A DNA stretch of 64,000 nt, taken from NCBI GenBank assembly GCA_039888615.1, contig JBDQQS010000001.1. One strand, written 5' to 3'. Under the pieces are notes generated by a model that was not told the DNA's origin, did not search any database, and worked only from the letters and a program-made list of their open reading frames with translations. Source of the DNA: Flavimaribacter sp039888615. GTDB lineage: Bacteria > Pseudomonadota > Alphaproteobacteria > Rhizobiales > Rhizobiaceae. The stretch's first letter is position 1, and each line of letters opens with the position of its first letter. Positions 25,673 through 33,214 of this stretch are shown here, in pieces. A program made the position numbers and the translations under genes.

Positions 25673-25688
25673 AGCAAATACTGTGCCA
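25673..25688 (-). promoter_or_regulatory. Sigma-54-type promoter of the ECF operon
   Basis: On the minus strand TGGCACAGTATTTGCT matches the consensus TGGCAC-N5-TTGC with exactly 10 bases between the -24 GG and -12 GC. It lies about 43 bases upstream of the S-component start, leaving room for a short leader with GGGAGGG and CAGGGG before ATG. It suggests RpoN control, often nitrogen limitation through NtrC. Confidence 0.6.
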
Positions 25689-25724
25689 TGCCAGAACAGG
25701 CGCCGTCTGATCCTATTGCTTGAC

Positions 25725-26621
25725 CTAGACTGTCAGGTTCTCCCTGAGAAAATCCACCACCACGCGAACCTTTGTCGGCAGATATCGTCGGCTCGGATAA
25801 ACCAGCCAGACAGCGGATTGCACGTGCATTGCAGAGAAGCTGTAGTCGGGCAACAATTGAGTTAGCCGGCCTGCGTCGATGTCGTCTTCGGCCACCCAGT
25901 CGGCCAGCAATGCAGGCCCCAACCCATCGATGGCGCCTTGCTTGAGCGCGAGGATTGATGAGATGCTCATGTCGCCTTGGATGCGGATCTCCCTTTCGAT
26001 CCCGTTCTTGTCCTGCGCCATCCAGACACTGCCGAACGCTGGCAGACGGAAAAGAATGCAAGAATGTCTCTCAAGGTCGGCTGGGCGGTTTATGGGGCCG
26101 TGTTTTTCCACATAGTCCGGGCTTGCATAGACATGGTAGCGCATATCCTGGATTTTGCTTGCTATCACGTTTCCCCGGATGCGCGGCGCCAGTCTGATCG
26201 CGATGTCGATTTCATCCGTCACGAGGTCGATCGGGTCATCGCTGAGTATGAGATCGAGTTTCAGGCCGGGAAATCGGTCGCGAAATTTTGCCAGTAGCGG
26301 GAGCATCCGGATCTGGCCATAGGCGTGAGTCGTCGTGATGCGGATCGTTCCAGTCGGCCGTTTGCTCACCGCCATCGCGTCTTCGCGGGCGATGTCGATG
26401 TCTTCTAGAATGGTTGAAATCCGCCCGAGATAGGCATCGCCGCTTTCCGTCAGCGTCATGCTTCGGGTGGTCCGCTGGAAAAGACGGATGCCGAGCTCTT
26501 CCTCCAGGTTCGAGATCGTTCGCGACACCGTCGAGGGATCGGTGCCGTGCAGTCTGGCGGCGGCGGCGAAGCTGCCGAGTTTCGCAACCGAGGTAAATAT
26601 TCTCAGCGTCTCGACTTCCAT
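25725..26621 (-). CDS. LysR-family transcriptional regulator
   Basis: 298 residues. The N-terminal HTH reads LGSFAAAARLHGTDPSTVSR and ELGIRLFQRTTRSMTLTESG, the standard LysR layout, and the effector domain follows from about residue 90. It is of the CrgA/DmlR-like branch. It is divergent from an SDR/MFS pair across a 130-base intergenic region with an inverted repeat, so these are its likely targets. The effector is unknown. Confidence 0.92.
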   Translation of the reverse strand: MEVETLRIFTSVAKLGSFAAAARLHGTDPSTVSRTISNLEEELGIRLFQRTTRSMTLTESGDAYLGRISTILEDIDIAREDAMAVSKRPTGTIRITTTHAYGQIRMLPLLAKFRDRFPGLKLDLILSDDPIDLVTDEIDIAIRLAPRIRGNVIASKIQDMRYHVYASPDYVEKHGPINRPADLERHSCILFRLPAFGSVWMAQDKNGIEREIRIQGDMSISSILALKQGAIDGLGPALLADWVAEDDIDAGRLTQLLPDYSFSAMHVQSAVWLVYPSRRYLPTKVRVVVDFLRENLTV

Positions 26622-26641
26622 TCATGCATAATACACATGAA
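26621..26641. promoter_or_regulatory. Inverted repeat in LysR/SDR divergent region
   Basis: TTCATG-N9-CATGAA at 26621-26641 is a perfect 6-bp dyad touching the LysR start codon on the other strand. Its position fits an autoregulatory LysR binding site that could also govern the divergent SDR gene. Confidence 0.35.
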
Positions 26642-26753
26642 TGTCATGCGCGTCGAACTGTTTATCAAGTTTCAAACCGTGTCTAAACATTTCTGAATAG
26701 TGTTCTGCATCGCCTGAAGCGACGCTTTGAATGGCAACTGTTGCGATAATTAT

Positions 26754-27521
26754 ATGATGTCGGAATTATCTGGGAAAAGCGCGATTGTCACCGGCGCAAG
26801 CAAGGGCATCGGCGAAGCGTGCGCCCGCGAACTCGCCAATCTCGGTGTTCAGGTGCTTCTGGCGGCGCGTAACCTGGATGCAATCGGAAATATTTCTGAA
26901 GAAATCCGTCAATCCGGCGGTTCGGCGCAAGCGATGCGATGCGACGTCGCCAGCTATGACAGCGTCAGCGCTCTGGTGAAAGCATGCGTCGATCGCTTCG
27001 GCGGTCTCGACCTGTTGATCAACAATGCCGGCCAGATCGAACCGATCGCGCGGCTGGCGGATTCCGACCCCGACCAATGGACGAAGGTCGCCGATGTCAA
27101 CTACAAGGGCGTCTACTACGGCATGCGCGCCGCCATCCCTGTCATGCTTGAACAAGGCGGCGGCGTAATCGTCAATGTCAGTTCCGGCGCCGCCGTCTCC
27201 GCGCTTGAAGGCTGGAGCCATTATTGCTCCTCGAAGGCGGCGGCCCTCTCCCTAACGCGCTGCGGCGACTTGGAATACCGCGATCAGGGTATCCGTGTCG
27301 TCGGACTCAGCCCGGGTACGGTGGCGACCAATATGCAGGTCGCCATCAAAGCCTCCGGCATCAATCCGGTCAGCCAATTGGATCCAACAGTCCACATTCC
27401 TGCAAGCTGGGCGGGACGCGCCGCCGCTTGGCTCTGCACAGAAGCGGCTGCCGGATTTGCCGGAGGCGACTTTTCCCTGAGAGACGAGGATAACCGCAGA
27501 CTGGTCGGTCTGGTCGAATAG
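26754..27521 (+). CDS. SDR-family oxidoreductase
   Basis: 255 residues from ATG 26754 (ATG 26757 equally possible). Cofactor motif TGASKGIG is near residue 14 and NNAG in LDLLINNAGQIEP. The catalytic Ser-Tyr-Lys is in VNVSSGAAVSALEGWSHYCS followed by SKAA. It is an NAD(P)-dependent alcohol/ketone dehydrogenase. The MFS transporter downstream and the divergent LysR gene suggest a small inducible catabolic unit. The substrate is unknown. Confidence 0.88.
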   Translation: MMSELSGKSAIVTGASKGIGEACARELANLGVQVLLAARNLDAIGNISEEIRQSGGSAQAMRCDVASYDSVSALVKACVDRFGGLDLLINNAGQIEPIARLADSDPDQWTKVADVNYKGVYYGMRAAIPVMLEQGGGVIVNVSSGAAVSALEGWSHYCSSKAAALSLTRCGDLEYRDQGIRVVGLSPGTVATNMQVAIKASGINPVSQLDPTVHIPASWAGRAAAWLCTEAAAGFAGGDFSLRDEDNRRLVGLVE

Positions 27522-27537
27522 AGATATCCTTGTTCTC

Positions 27538-27561
27538 CCGCGAGTCAGCATTGGCTCGCGG
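27538..27561 (+). terminator. Hairpin between SDR and MFS genes
   Basis: CCGCGAGTCA-GCAT-TGGCTCGCGG forms a 10-bp stem with one G-T pair, 17 bases after the SDR stop. No T-run follows. It may limit read-through into the transporter gene, whose start lies 4 bases further on. Confidence 0.5.
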
Positions 27562-27564
27562 AGG

Positions 27565-28806
27565 GTGGGAGTAAGACTGTTGGCGGCTCAGGAAAATATC
27601 CAGGAACAGGCCTATGGTTGGGTCATCGTGGCGGTCGCCACCTTGAGCCTCGCTCTGGGTTTCGGCGCGAATCTTTCCGTTACTGTTCTGATCGATCCCT
27701 TTCAAACCGAGTTTGGCTGGTCGCGCGCCGAGATTTCCATGGCATACACCATGGTCACCGTTGGCGCTGCATTCGGCGGTCTGGTCTGGGGCAGTCTTTC
27801 CGATCGCATCGGCGCCAGGCGGATCGCGATGCTCGCCAGCGTCACGCTGGCCGGCGCCGTGGCGGCAGTCGGCTATCAGACCAACTTGTATGCGATTTAT
27901 CTTCTGTATCTGCTGATCGGCGGGGTCGGCTTCGCCGGTCTCTTTACGCCGCTTCTTGCGCTGACCGGTCTGTGGTTCAGCCGGAGAAAAGGCATGGCGA
28001 TCGGCATCGCCACGGCCGGTGGCGCGCTCGGGCAGGGGCTCGTTCCCTACGTGGCGCGCATTCTGATCTCGACCTGGGACTGGCAAACGGCCATGCTCGC
28101 GCTCGGTGTCTGCTATTTCGTGCTGCTGTTGCCGGCCATGTTTCTGCTCCGGCCGCCGCCGGTGCTTCAGCAATCCGGCGCGCAGGTTCGAAAATCCAAC
28201 GATAATCTCTGGGGTTTGCCCCACACGATCACCATTGCGTGGCTGTCGATCGCCGGGGTGTTTTGTTGCATCTGCATGGCGGCGCCGCTCATGCATCTCG
28301 TACCGCTCGGGACGGATTTGGGTCTGTCTCCGCAAACAGCGGCAGGCCTGCTGCTCGCGCTTATGGCGTCCGGCGTTGTCGGGCGGATACTGTTTGGAAC
28401 GATCGCAGACCGGATTGGCGGTCTTCGCGCCTATTTTGTAGCGTCGATCGGCCAGACCGCCTCCGTGTTCTGGTTCACCCAGACGGTCTCACTTCCGCTG
28501 CTCTATCTGCTCTCGATCATTTTCGGATTTTTCTTTTCCGGTGTCATGACCTGTTTGCTGATCTGCGCCCGGGAGGCTGCGCCTCTGCGCATCACGGGTT
28601 TCGCGGTCGCGATCGTCGGCATGGCGGGCTGGTTTGGCATGGGTATTGGCGGCTTCCAGGCGGGATATTTCTACGACCAGCTCGGCACGTACAGCTACTC
28701 CTACGGTTATGCCGCCGCCGCTGGCGTCATCAATCTGGTCATCGTCGCAATTCTGATGCGGTATCGCTCCGGCAGAAGCGGCATGCCGCAGCCGGCGGGG
28801 GCTTGA
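27565..28806 (+). CDS. MFS transporter (monocarboxylate/OFA-like)
   Basis: 413 residues (GTG 27565; TTG 27580 with GGGAG upstream is an alternative). Twelve hydrophobic segments are evident, with the MFS loop motif GSLSDRIGARRIAMLASVTL after helix 2 and GTIADRIGGLRAYF after helix 8. The pattern FQTEFGWSRAEISMAYTMVT near helix 1 is typical of the oxalate/formate and monocarboxylate porter group. It probably imports an organic acid handled by the adjacent dehydrogenase. Confidence 0.85.
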   Translation: MGVRLLAAQENIQEQAYGWVIVAVATLSLALGFGANLSVTVLIDPFQTEFGWSRAEISMAYTMVTVGAAFGGLVWGSLSDRIGARRIAMLASVTLAGAVAAVGYQTNLYAIYLLYLLIGGVGFAGLFTPLLALTGLWFSRRKGMAIGIATAGGALGQGLVPYVARILISTWDWQTAMLALGVCYFVLLLPAMFLLRPPPVLQQSGAQVRKSNDNLWGLPHTITIAWLSIAGVFCCICMAAPLMHLVPLGTDLGLSPQTAAGLLLALMASGVVGRILFGTIADRIGGLRAYFVASIGQTASVFWFTQTVSLPLLYLLSIIFGFFFSGVMTCLLICAREAAPLRITGFAVAIVGMAGWFGMGIGGFQAGYFYDQLGTYSYSYGYAAAAGVINLVIVAILMRYRSGRSGMPQPAGA

Positions 28807-28820
28807 TCAGGAAAGATACT

Positions 28821-29306
28821 CTAAAGTTCCGAGAAAGCCGGCGCGTATTCCACCGCGCCGGATGAAGCCGGCAGACGATCTCCAACAAGCGCCAGCGCCA
28901 TGAAATGCGGGCCCGCATAAGGGGATTTGAAACCTTGCGCGGCTTCGATGGTGAAACCGAAGCGATTGTAATAATCAGGGTCGCCCAGCACAAACACGCC
29001 TTCCCAGCCGGCGTCTCTCGCGTCAACAAGCGCACGCAGGATCAGTTCGGCGGCTATGCCGCGATTTCGGTATTCCGGGAGCACGGCCACGGGCGCAAGC
29101 CCCAAAGCCTTGAAAGGCGCGCGCATGCGCGACAGCGCAACAAAGGCGACAGGTTTTCCATCTACCTCACCAACCAGCAAGACTTCGGCGTCGCCCTGGG
29201 CCCGCAGCTGATCCACCAGATACGCCTCCACGGGTCCGGGAAAACAACGCAGGAGAATGGCTCGGACGGTTGGCTGGTCGATCGGTTCTTCAGGACGTAT
29301 CTGCAT
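28821..29306 (-). CDS. GNAT-family N-acetyltransferase
   Basis: 161 residues with the acetyl-CoA-binding core LGLAPVAVLPEYRNRGIAAE (motif A, R/Q-x-x-G-x-G/A form) and VFVLGDPDYYNRFGF near the C-terminus, typical of YhbS-like acetyltransferases. It is cytosolic with an unknown acceptor. It is convergent with the MFS gene. Confidence 0.88.
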   Translation of the reverse strand: MQIRPEEPIDQPTVRAILLRCFPGPVEAYLVDQLRAQGDAEVLLVGEVDGKPVAFVALSRMRAPFKALGLAPVAVLPEYRNRGIAAELILRALVDARDAGWEGVFVLGDPDYYNRFGFTIEAAQGFKSPYAGPHFMALALVGDRLPASSGAVEYAPAFSEL

Positions 29307-29587
29307 GGCGGATAGCTTTAGCGGAGAGCCCGCCTCCTTCGCAATGCCCGGCAGGACTCGCTATCTGGCGGCGGAAGCCGTGTCGAGAAGTCCGCTCAGG
29401 GTGAAATAGCCGTAATGCGCGCCGGAACGACGGTGACAGAAAAAGAATTCCGCAATCCGGGTCGCAAGTGGCAGCGGTTTCCTACTCGCATTCACATGCG
29501 TGTGCGACTATATCTCCACCCGGACCCGGGCTGTCGCAGTATCGGCCAGTGCGCAGGGTCCTGCAATCTGATAGAGGAGAAACGGGC
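29307..29587. other. Non-coding gap before the peroxiredoxin gene
   Basis: About 280 bases without a supported gene. A short minus-strand frame ending at 29361 reads PLATRIAEFFFCHRRSGAHY and TLSGLLDTASAAR, which looks like the tail of a protein, but a stop lies close upstream and no start is visible. It may be a gene remnant. The plus-strand end carries GAGGAG, the ribosome site for the peroxiredoxin gene. Confidence 0.35.
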
Positions 29588-30250
29588 ATGACGAATTTGA
29601 AAATTGGCGAAGAAGCCCCGGATTTCGAGGCCCAGACAACGCAAGGCGCAATCCGGTTTCACGAATGGCTCGGTGATTCCTGGGGCGTGCTGTTTTCGCA
29701 CCCGAAGGATTTTACGCCTGTCTGCACGACCGAGCTCGGCCAGATGGCCCGTATTGCTCCGGAATTCGAGAAGCGCAACGTCAAGGTGATCGGTCTTAGC
29801 GTCGATCCAGTCGACAGTCATTCCAAGTGGGTCCAGGACATCGAGGAAACGCAGGGCTTCCTGCCGCAATTTCCGATGATCGGCGACCCCGAACTCAAGG
29901 TCGCCAAGCTTTATGGCATGTTGCCGGCTGAAGAAGGCTCCACGTCGGAAGGCAGGACAGCAGCCGACAACCAGACGGTCCGCACCGTCTTCATCATCGG
30001 GCCTGACAAGAAGATCAAGCTGATGCTGATCTACCCGATGACGACCGGCCGGAATTTCAACGAGATTCTGCGTGTCATCGATTCCATGCAGCTGACGGCG
30101 GCGCACAAGGTTGCAACGCCCGCCAACTGGGAACATGGCGAAGACGTCATCATCGTGCCGGCCGTGTCGGACGAGGAGGCGAAAGCCAAATACCCGGATG
30201 GCTGGAAGACCCTGAAACCCTATCTCAGGGTCGTCGCACAACCTAAATGA
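29588..30250 (+). CDS. 1-Cys peroxiredoxin (Prx6 type)
   Basis: 220 residues from ATG 29588, preceded by GAGGAGAAACGGGC. The peroxidatic cysteine lies in HPKDFTPVCTTELGQMA (about residue 47), and the family segments KVIGLSVDPVDSHSKWVQDI and LIYPMTTGRNFNEILRVIDS follow. No second conserved resolving cysteine is evident, matching the 1-Cys Prx6 group. It reduces hydrogen and organic peroxides in the cytosol and ends at a strong terminator. Confidence 0.93.
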   Translation: MTNLKIGEEAPDFEAQTTQGAIRFHEWLGDSWGVLFSHPKDFTPVCTTELGQMARIAPEFEKRNVKVIGLSVDPVDSHSKWVQDIEETQGFLPQFPMIGDPELKVAKLYGMLPAEEGSTSEGRTAADNQTVRTVFIIGPDKKIKLMLIYPMTTGRNFNEILRVIDSMQLTAAHKVATPANWEHGEDVIIVPAVSDEEAKAKYPDGWKTLKPYLRVVAQPK

Positions 30251-30276
30251 TCCGTGTTCGAACGGAACTATCTATC

Positions 30277-30308
30277 GGGCGGCGCCGCATGGCGCCGCCC
30301 GTTTTATT
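30277..30308. terminator. Bidirectional rho-independent terminator
   Basis: GGGCGGCGCC-GCAT-GGCGCCGCCC followed by GTTTTATT is a perfect 10-bp stem with a T-rich tail on the plus strand. It ends the peroxiredoxin transcript and also lies right after the minus-strand phosphoribosyltransferase stop. Confidence 0.88.
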
Positions 30309-30997
30309 CAAGCACCCGCCATCCACTTTCCGGCGCCGTCGGGAACCAGCCGAGGGACTTCGATTACGCTGCAGACCTTCTGCGAAAGCCCTGTTCGAGC
30401 AGAGTCCAGACAATCTTCCCAGCGACGGGTCTGCAGCATCGCGGCAGCCAGAACCACCGGTTCGCCCACGCATTTTTCAAGAAGACTGTAACCTGAAGCC
30501 ATCGACGCGCCGGTGCTGATCACATCGTCGACGAGGACAAAGCGCCTGTTTTCCAGAAGCGGCAGCATGCGCGGGTCGACATAGAGCCGTTTTTCCTGAC
30601 CGGGGCTGGTGATCGAGTTCAACGGGACCGACAGCGCGATGTCGTACCAGAACTTCCTGGAGGTGCCGAGCGGCGCATAGCGGTCATGGCCGAGTTTGCG
30701 CGCCGTTTCGGCGGCGAGCGTCAGGCCCAGCGTCGGCATTCCGACGATTACCTCCGGCCGGTAGTCTCTCAGACGATCCGCCAGGGCCTCGGAAAGCGCG
30801 TCCACGACTGTAAAGCTGGCCTGGTTCAGGATGAGGGAGGGCAGGGCCTCTTCTCCGCCCGAACGCACGCGCACGGGCAGGGCGATCTGGCGCCCGTCGG
30901 GCAGCGCCGCGGGATAGAGATCGTCGAACCGCGCCTGCCGCGAGGCGTCCCATGTCCCGGGTGGCTCGATTGTCTGCCAGAAATCGATGGCTTGCAT
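30308..30997 (-). CDS. Second phosphoribosyltransferase
   Basis: 229 residues. The PRPP loop FVLVDDVISTGASMASG and the upstream segment PEVIVGMPTLGLTLAAETAR mirror the ECF-linked paralogue at 22228-22866, with an N-terminal extension (LPDGRQIALPVRVRSGG). It is expected to transfer phosphoribose from PRPP to a nucleobase. It is divergent from an M20 amidohydrolase. Specificity is unknown; its closeness to purine-salvage genes in the window is suggestive. Confidence 0.83.
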   Translation of the reverse strand: MQAIDFWQTIEPPGTWDASRQARFDDLYPAALPDGRQIALPVRVRSGGEEALPSLILNQASFTVVDALSEALADRLRDYRPEVIVGMPTLGLTLAAETARKLGHDRYAPLGTSRKFWYDIALSVPLNSITSPGQEKRLYVDPRMLPLLENRRFVLVDDVISTGASMASGYSLLEKCVGEPVVLAAAMLQTRRWEDCLDSARTGLSQKVCSVIEVPRLVPDGAGKWMAGA

Positions 30998-31026
30998 GAA
31001 TGGTCAAGGTCCTGTTCGTCGCTTAT

Positions 31027-31048
31027 TTCCGATACTATGTTTTCGGAA
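31027..31048. promoter_or_regulatory. Inverted repeat between divergent PRTase and amidohydrolase genes
   Basis: TTCCGA-N10-TCGGAA forms a dyad centred in the 71-base divergent intergenic region, a plausible operator shared by both genes. No matching regulator is adjacent. Confidence 0.3.
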
Positions 31049-31068
31049 CTATTCCTACGGAGTGACAC

Positions 31069-32235
31069 ATGCCTACGATTGACGCCATACGCGATGACCT
31101 GCCCTTCCTTATCGATCTGCGGCGCGATCTGCACGCCCATCCGGAACTCGGCTTTGAGGAGGAGCGCACGAGCGCCATCGTCGCCGACCTTTTGGAGGAG
31201 GCAGGCGTCACGGTTCATCGCGGGCTTGCCAAAACCGGGGTCGTCGGATCGCTGCAGGTCGGCGAAGGCAACGGCGCAATCGGCCTGCGCGCCGACATGG
31301 ATGCGCTCGCCATGCCGGAAAAGGCGGACCGACCTTACAAGTCGACGGTTGACGGCAAGATGCACGCCTGCGGGCATGACGGGCATACGGTTCTGCTGCT
31401 CGGCGCCGCGCGCCATCTGGCGAAAACGCGCAAATTCTCCGGCACGGTGCATTTCATATTCCAGCCGGCCGAGGAGGGCAGGGGCGGCGCCAAACGCATG
31501 GTCGACGAGGGCTTTTTCCGACAGTTTCCCTGCGACGCTGTTTTCGGCCTGCACAATATGCCCGGATTGGCGGTTGACGAGATGGCCGTCGTGGCCGGTC
31601 CGCAACTGGCGTCCTCCGACAGTTGGCGCGTCACGTTCAAAGGCATCGGCACGCACGGAGCGAAGCCGCACCTCGGGCGCGATCCGGTAACCGCGGCCGG
31701 CCAGTTTATCGCGTCGCTTCAGACGATCGTCGGTCGGGTCGTCGATCCGCTGCAGCCGGCTGTCGTCAGCGCCTGTTCGGTGCAGGCCGGCGATCCGGAA
31801 GCGCTCAACGTCATCCCGGACATCGTCAAAATCGGCGGCACCGCGCGCGCCTACACGCCAAAAGTCCGCGACCAGCTCGAGGAGGAGATCGGCCGGCTGG
31901 CTGAGGGAATCGCAACAGCCTTCGGCGTCGAGGCGTCCTACGCCTTCCAGCGGCGCATACCGCCGGTGGTCAATGACGCGACTGCCGCGGAGACGGCGCT
32001 TGATGCGGCGCGGGACGTTTGCGGTTCGGTTCGCACGGAATTCCCGCCATCCACCGCCGGCGACGATTTCGCGTTTTTCTCCGGCGACGTTCCAGGCGCC
32101 TATGTGTGGCTTGGTAACGGGCCGGCCAGGGACGGCGCGTTGCACCACAATACCAGCTACGATTTCAACGACGACGCCATCATCACCGGCGCAAGCTTCT
32201 GGGCGCGTTTGGTGGAGCGGCGGCTGCCGGCCTGA
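31069..32235 (+). CDS. M20-family amidohydrolase (hippurate hydrolase-like)
   Basis: 388 residues. Metal-binding and catalytic motifs are ADMDALAMPE, HACGHDGHTVLLLGAARHL, FIFQPAEEGRGGAKRMVDEG and FGLHNMPGLAVDEM. The dimerisation domain contains GTHGAKPHLGRDPVTAAGQF. It belongs to the aminoacylase/hippuricase branch and splits N-acyl or N-carbamoyl amino acids with two metal ions. There is no signal peptide, so it is cytosolic. The start is ATG 31069 after a GGAG motif. Confidence 0.9.
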   Translation: MPTIDAIRDDLPFLIDLRRDLHAHPELGFEEERTSAIVADLLEEAGVTVHRGLAKTGVVGSLQVGEGNGAIGLRADMDALAMPEKADRPYKSTVDGKMHACGHDGHTVLLLGAARHLAKTRKFSGTVHFIFQPAEEGRGGAKRMVDEGFFRQFPCDAVFGLHNMPGLAVDEMAVVAGPQLASSDSWRVTFKGIGTHGAKPHLGRDPVTAAGQFIASLQTIVGRVVDPLQPAVVSACSVQAGDPEALNVIPDIVKIGGTARAYTPKVRDQLEEEIGRLAEGIATAFGVEASYAFQRRIPPVVNDATAAETALDAARDVCGSVRTEFPPSTAGDDFAFFSGDVPGAYVWLGNGPARDGALHHNTSYDFNDDAIITGASFWARLVERRLPA

Positions 32236-32253
32236 ACCGGCCCCGCTTCCCGG

Positions 32254-33030
32254 TCAGTCTTTGGATGCGACCACGATGCCTGCAGGGCATCCACCGTCGA
32301 TTTTCGGCGCGTGCCGCAAGAGTTCCATCAGCGGCTTTAGCGCGCCGTCCCGCCGCAGATCCTCCACGCGCGGAAGTGAAAGCTCCGCTTCCAGGATGAC
32401 CTCTCCGGACACGCCTTGCGCCTTCACGCATGTCAGCTTCAGACGCGACCCGGCGCGGCTGCCCAAGGTTGCGTCCAGATGCCTGCGAATGGCGTCTGCC
32501 TGCAACCGGCCGCCGGCGGCTCTCTGGAACACCGGATCGAGAATCTTGCTGACCTGCGCAAACAGATCTTCAATGTCCTTGAAATACTCTTCCTGGCTGA
32601 CGCCAGAACAAGTGCCGTGTTTCAGCCATTCATAGCCCATGTTTTCTTGTCGCGAGTAATACGGGACCAACTGGTCAAGCGTCGGTTTTGCGATGTTGAT
32701 CGGCGGCAATTGTTCGATGTCTCCGCGCTCGGCCGCCAGCTTGTCGTTTTCCGGAGCCTCGCAATAGTTGTTTTCGTAGGGCTGCGGCCACAGGCCGTGG
32801 ATGATCGAATGGTCGCCCAGTCGGGCGACGCTTCCGTCGCTGCAGCCTTCATTGTCCGGATTGACCTTACAGAAAGCCGGTCCCCAGTTCAGCGTGAATA
32901 CGCTGTTCTTGCTCAGCGCTGCTTCCTCAGCCCGGCGCATGTTCGCGCTCGATTGGGTGTCGATAACGAATAGGCTGAAGATCACGCAGGCTGCAGCCAC
33001 CGCCAGGAGGCCCGCCGATATGCCCAGCAC
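32254..33030 (-). CDS. RNase T2-family ribonuclease
   Basis: 258 residues. An N-terminal hydrophobic segment (MLGISAGLLAVAAACVIFSL) acts as signal or anchor, placing the enzyme in the periplasm. The two catalytic segments are intact: IIHGLWPQ (His78) and YEWLKHGTC (Glu134, Lys137, His138). Paired cysteines in the mature part suit disulfides. It cleaves RNA to 2',3'-cyclic phosphates, probably for nutrient scavenging. It is divergent from the membrane-protein/reverse-transcriptase pair; a functional link is not shown. Confidence 0.9.
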   Translation of the reverse strand: MLGISAGLLAVAAACVIFSLFVIDTQSSANMRRAEEAALSKNSVFTLNWGPAFCKVNPDNEGCSDGSVARLGDHSIIHGLWPQPYENNYCEAPENDKLAAERGDIEQLPPINIAKPTLDQLVPYYSRQENMGYEWLKHGTCSGVSQEEYFKDIEDLFAQVSKILDPVFQRAAGGRLQADAIRRHLDATLGSRAGSRLKLTCVKAQGVSGEVILEAELSLPRVEDLRRDGALKPLMELLRHAPKIDGGCPAGIVVASKD

Positions 33031-33214
33031 TGTGAAATCCTGGCGTGTCAGCGCCTTGTCTCCGCTTGGTTCCGTTGGTCGATACTACCGGCGACGCTGC
33101 GGAATACAACAAGCCCGGCGCTGTTTGGACATGAAACCGTATTGCTTCCTTTGTTCCGCGACCAGGTGTTAAAAGGGACCAAACGCGGGGGGGTCCTGAT
33201 TTGCGAGACAGCCA

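Noticed and set aside
25631..25724. Possible thiamin or purine riboswitch before the ECF operon
   Set aside because: None of the conserved CTGAGA or purine-aptamer loops is present; only the sigma-54-type element is convincing.
29361..29478. Minus-strand tail-like peptide (RIAEFFFCHRRSGAHYGYFT)
   Set aside because: Suggestive of a protein C-terminus, but a stop lies close upstream and no start or family can be named, so I do not call a gene.
32254..33030. RNase T2 as a component of the RT system
   Set aside because: It is divergently oriented, has an export segment and an ordinary scavenging role. Adjacency alone is not evidence of partnership.
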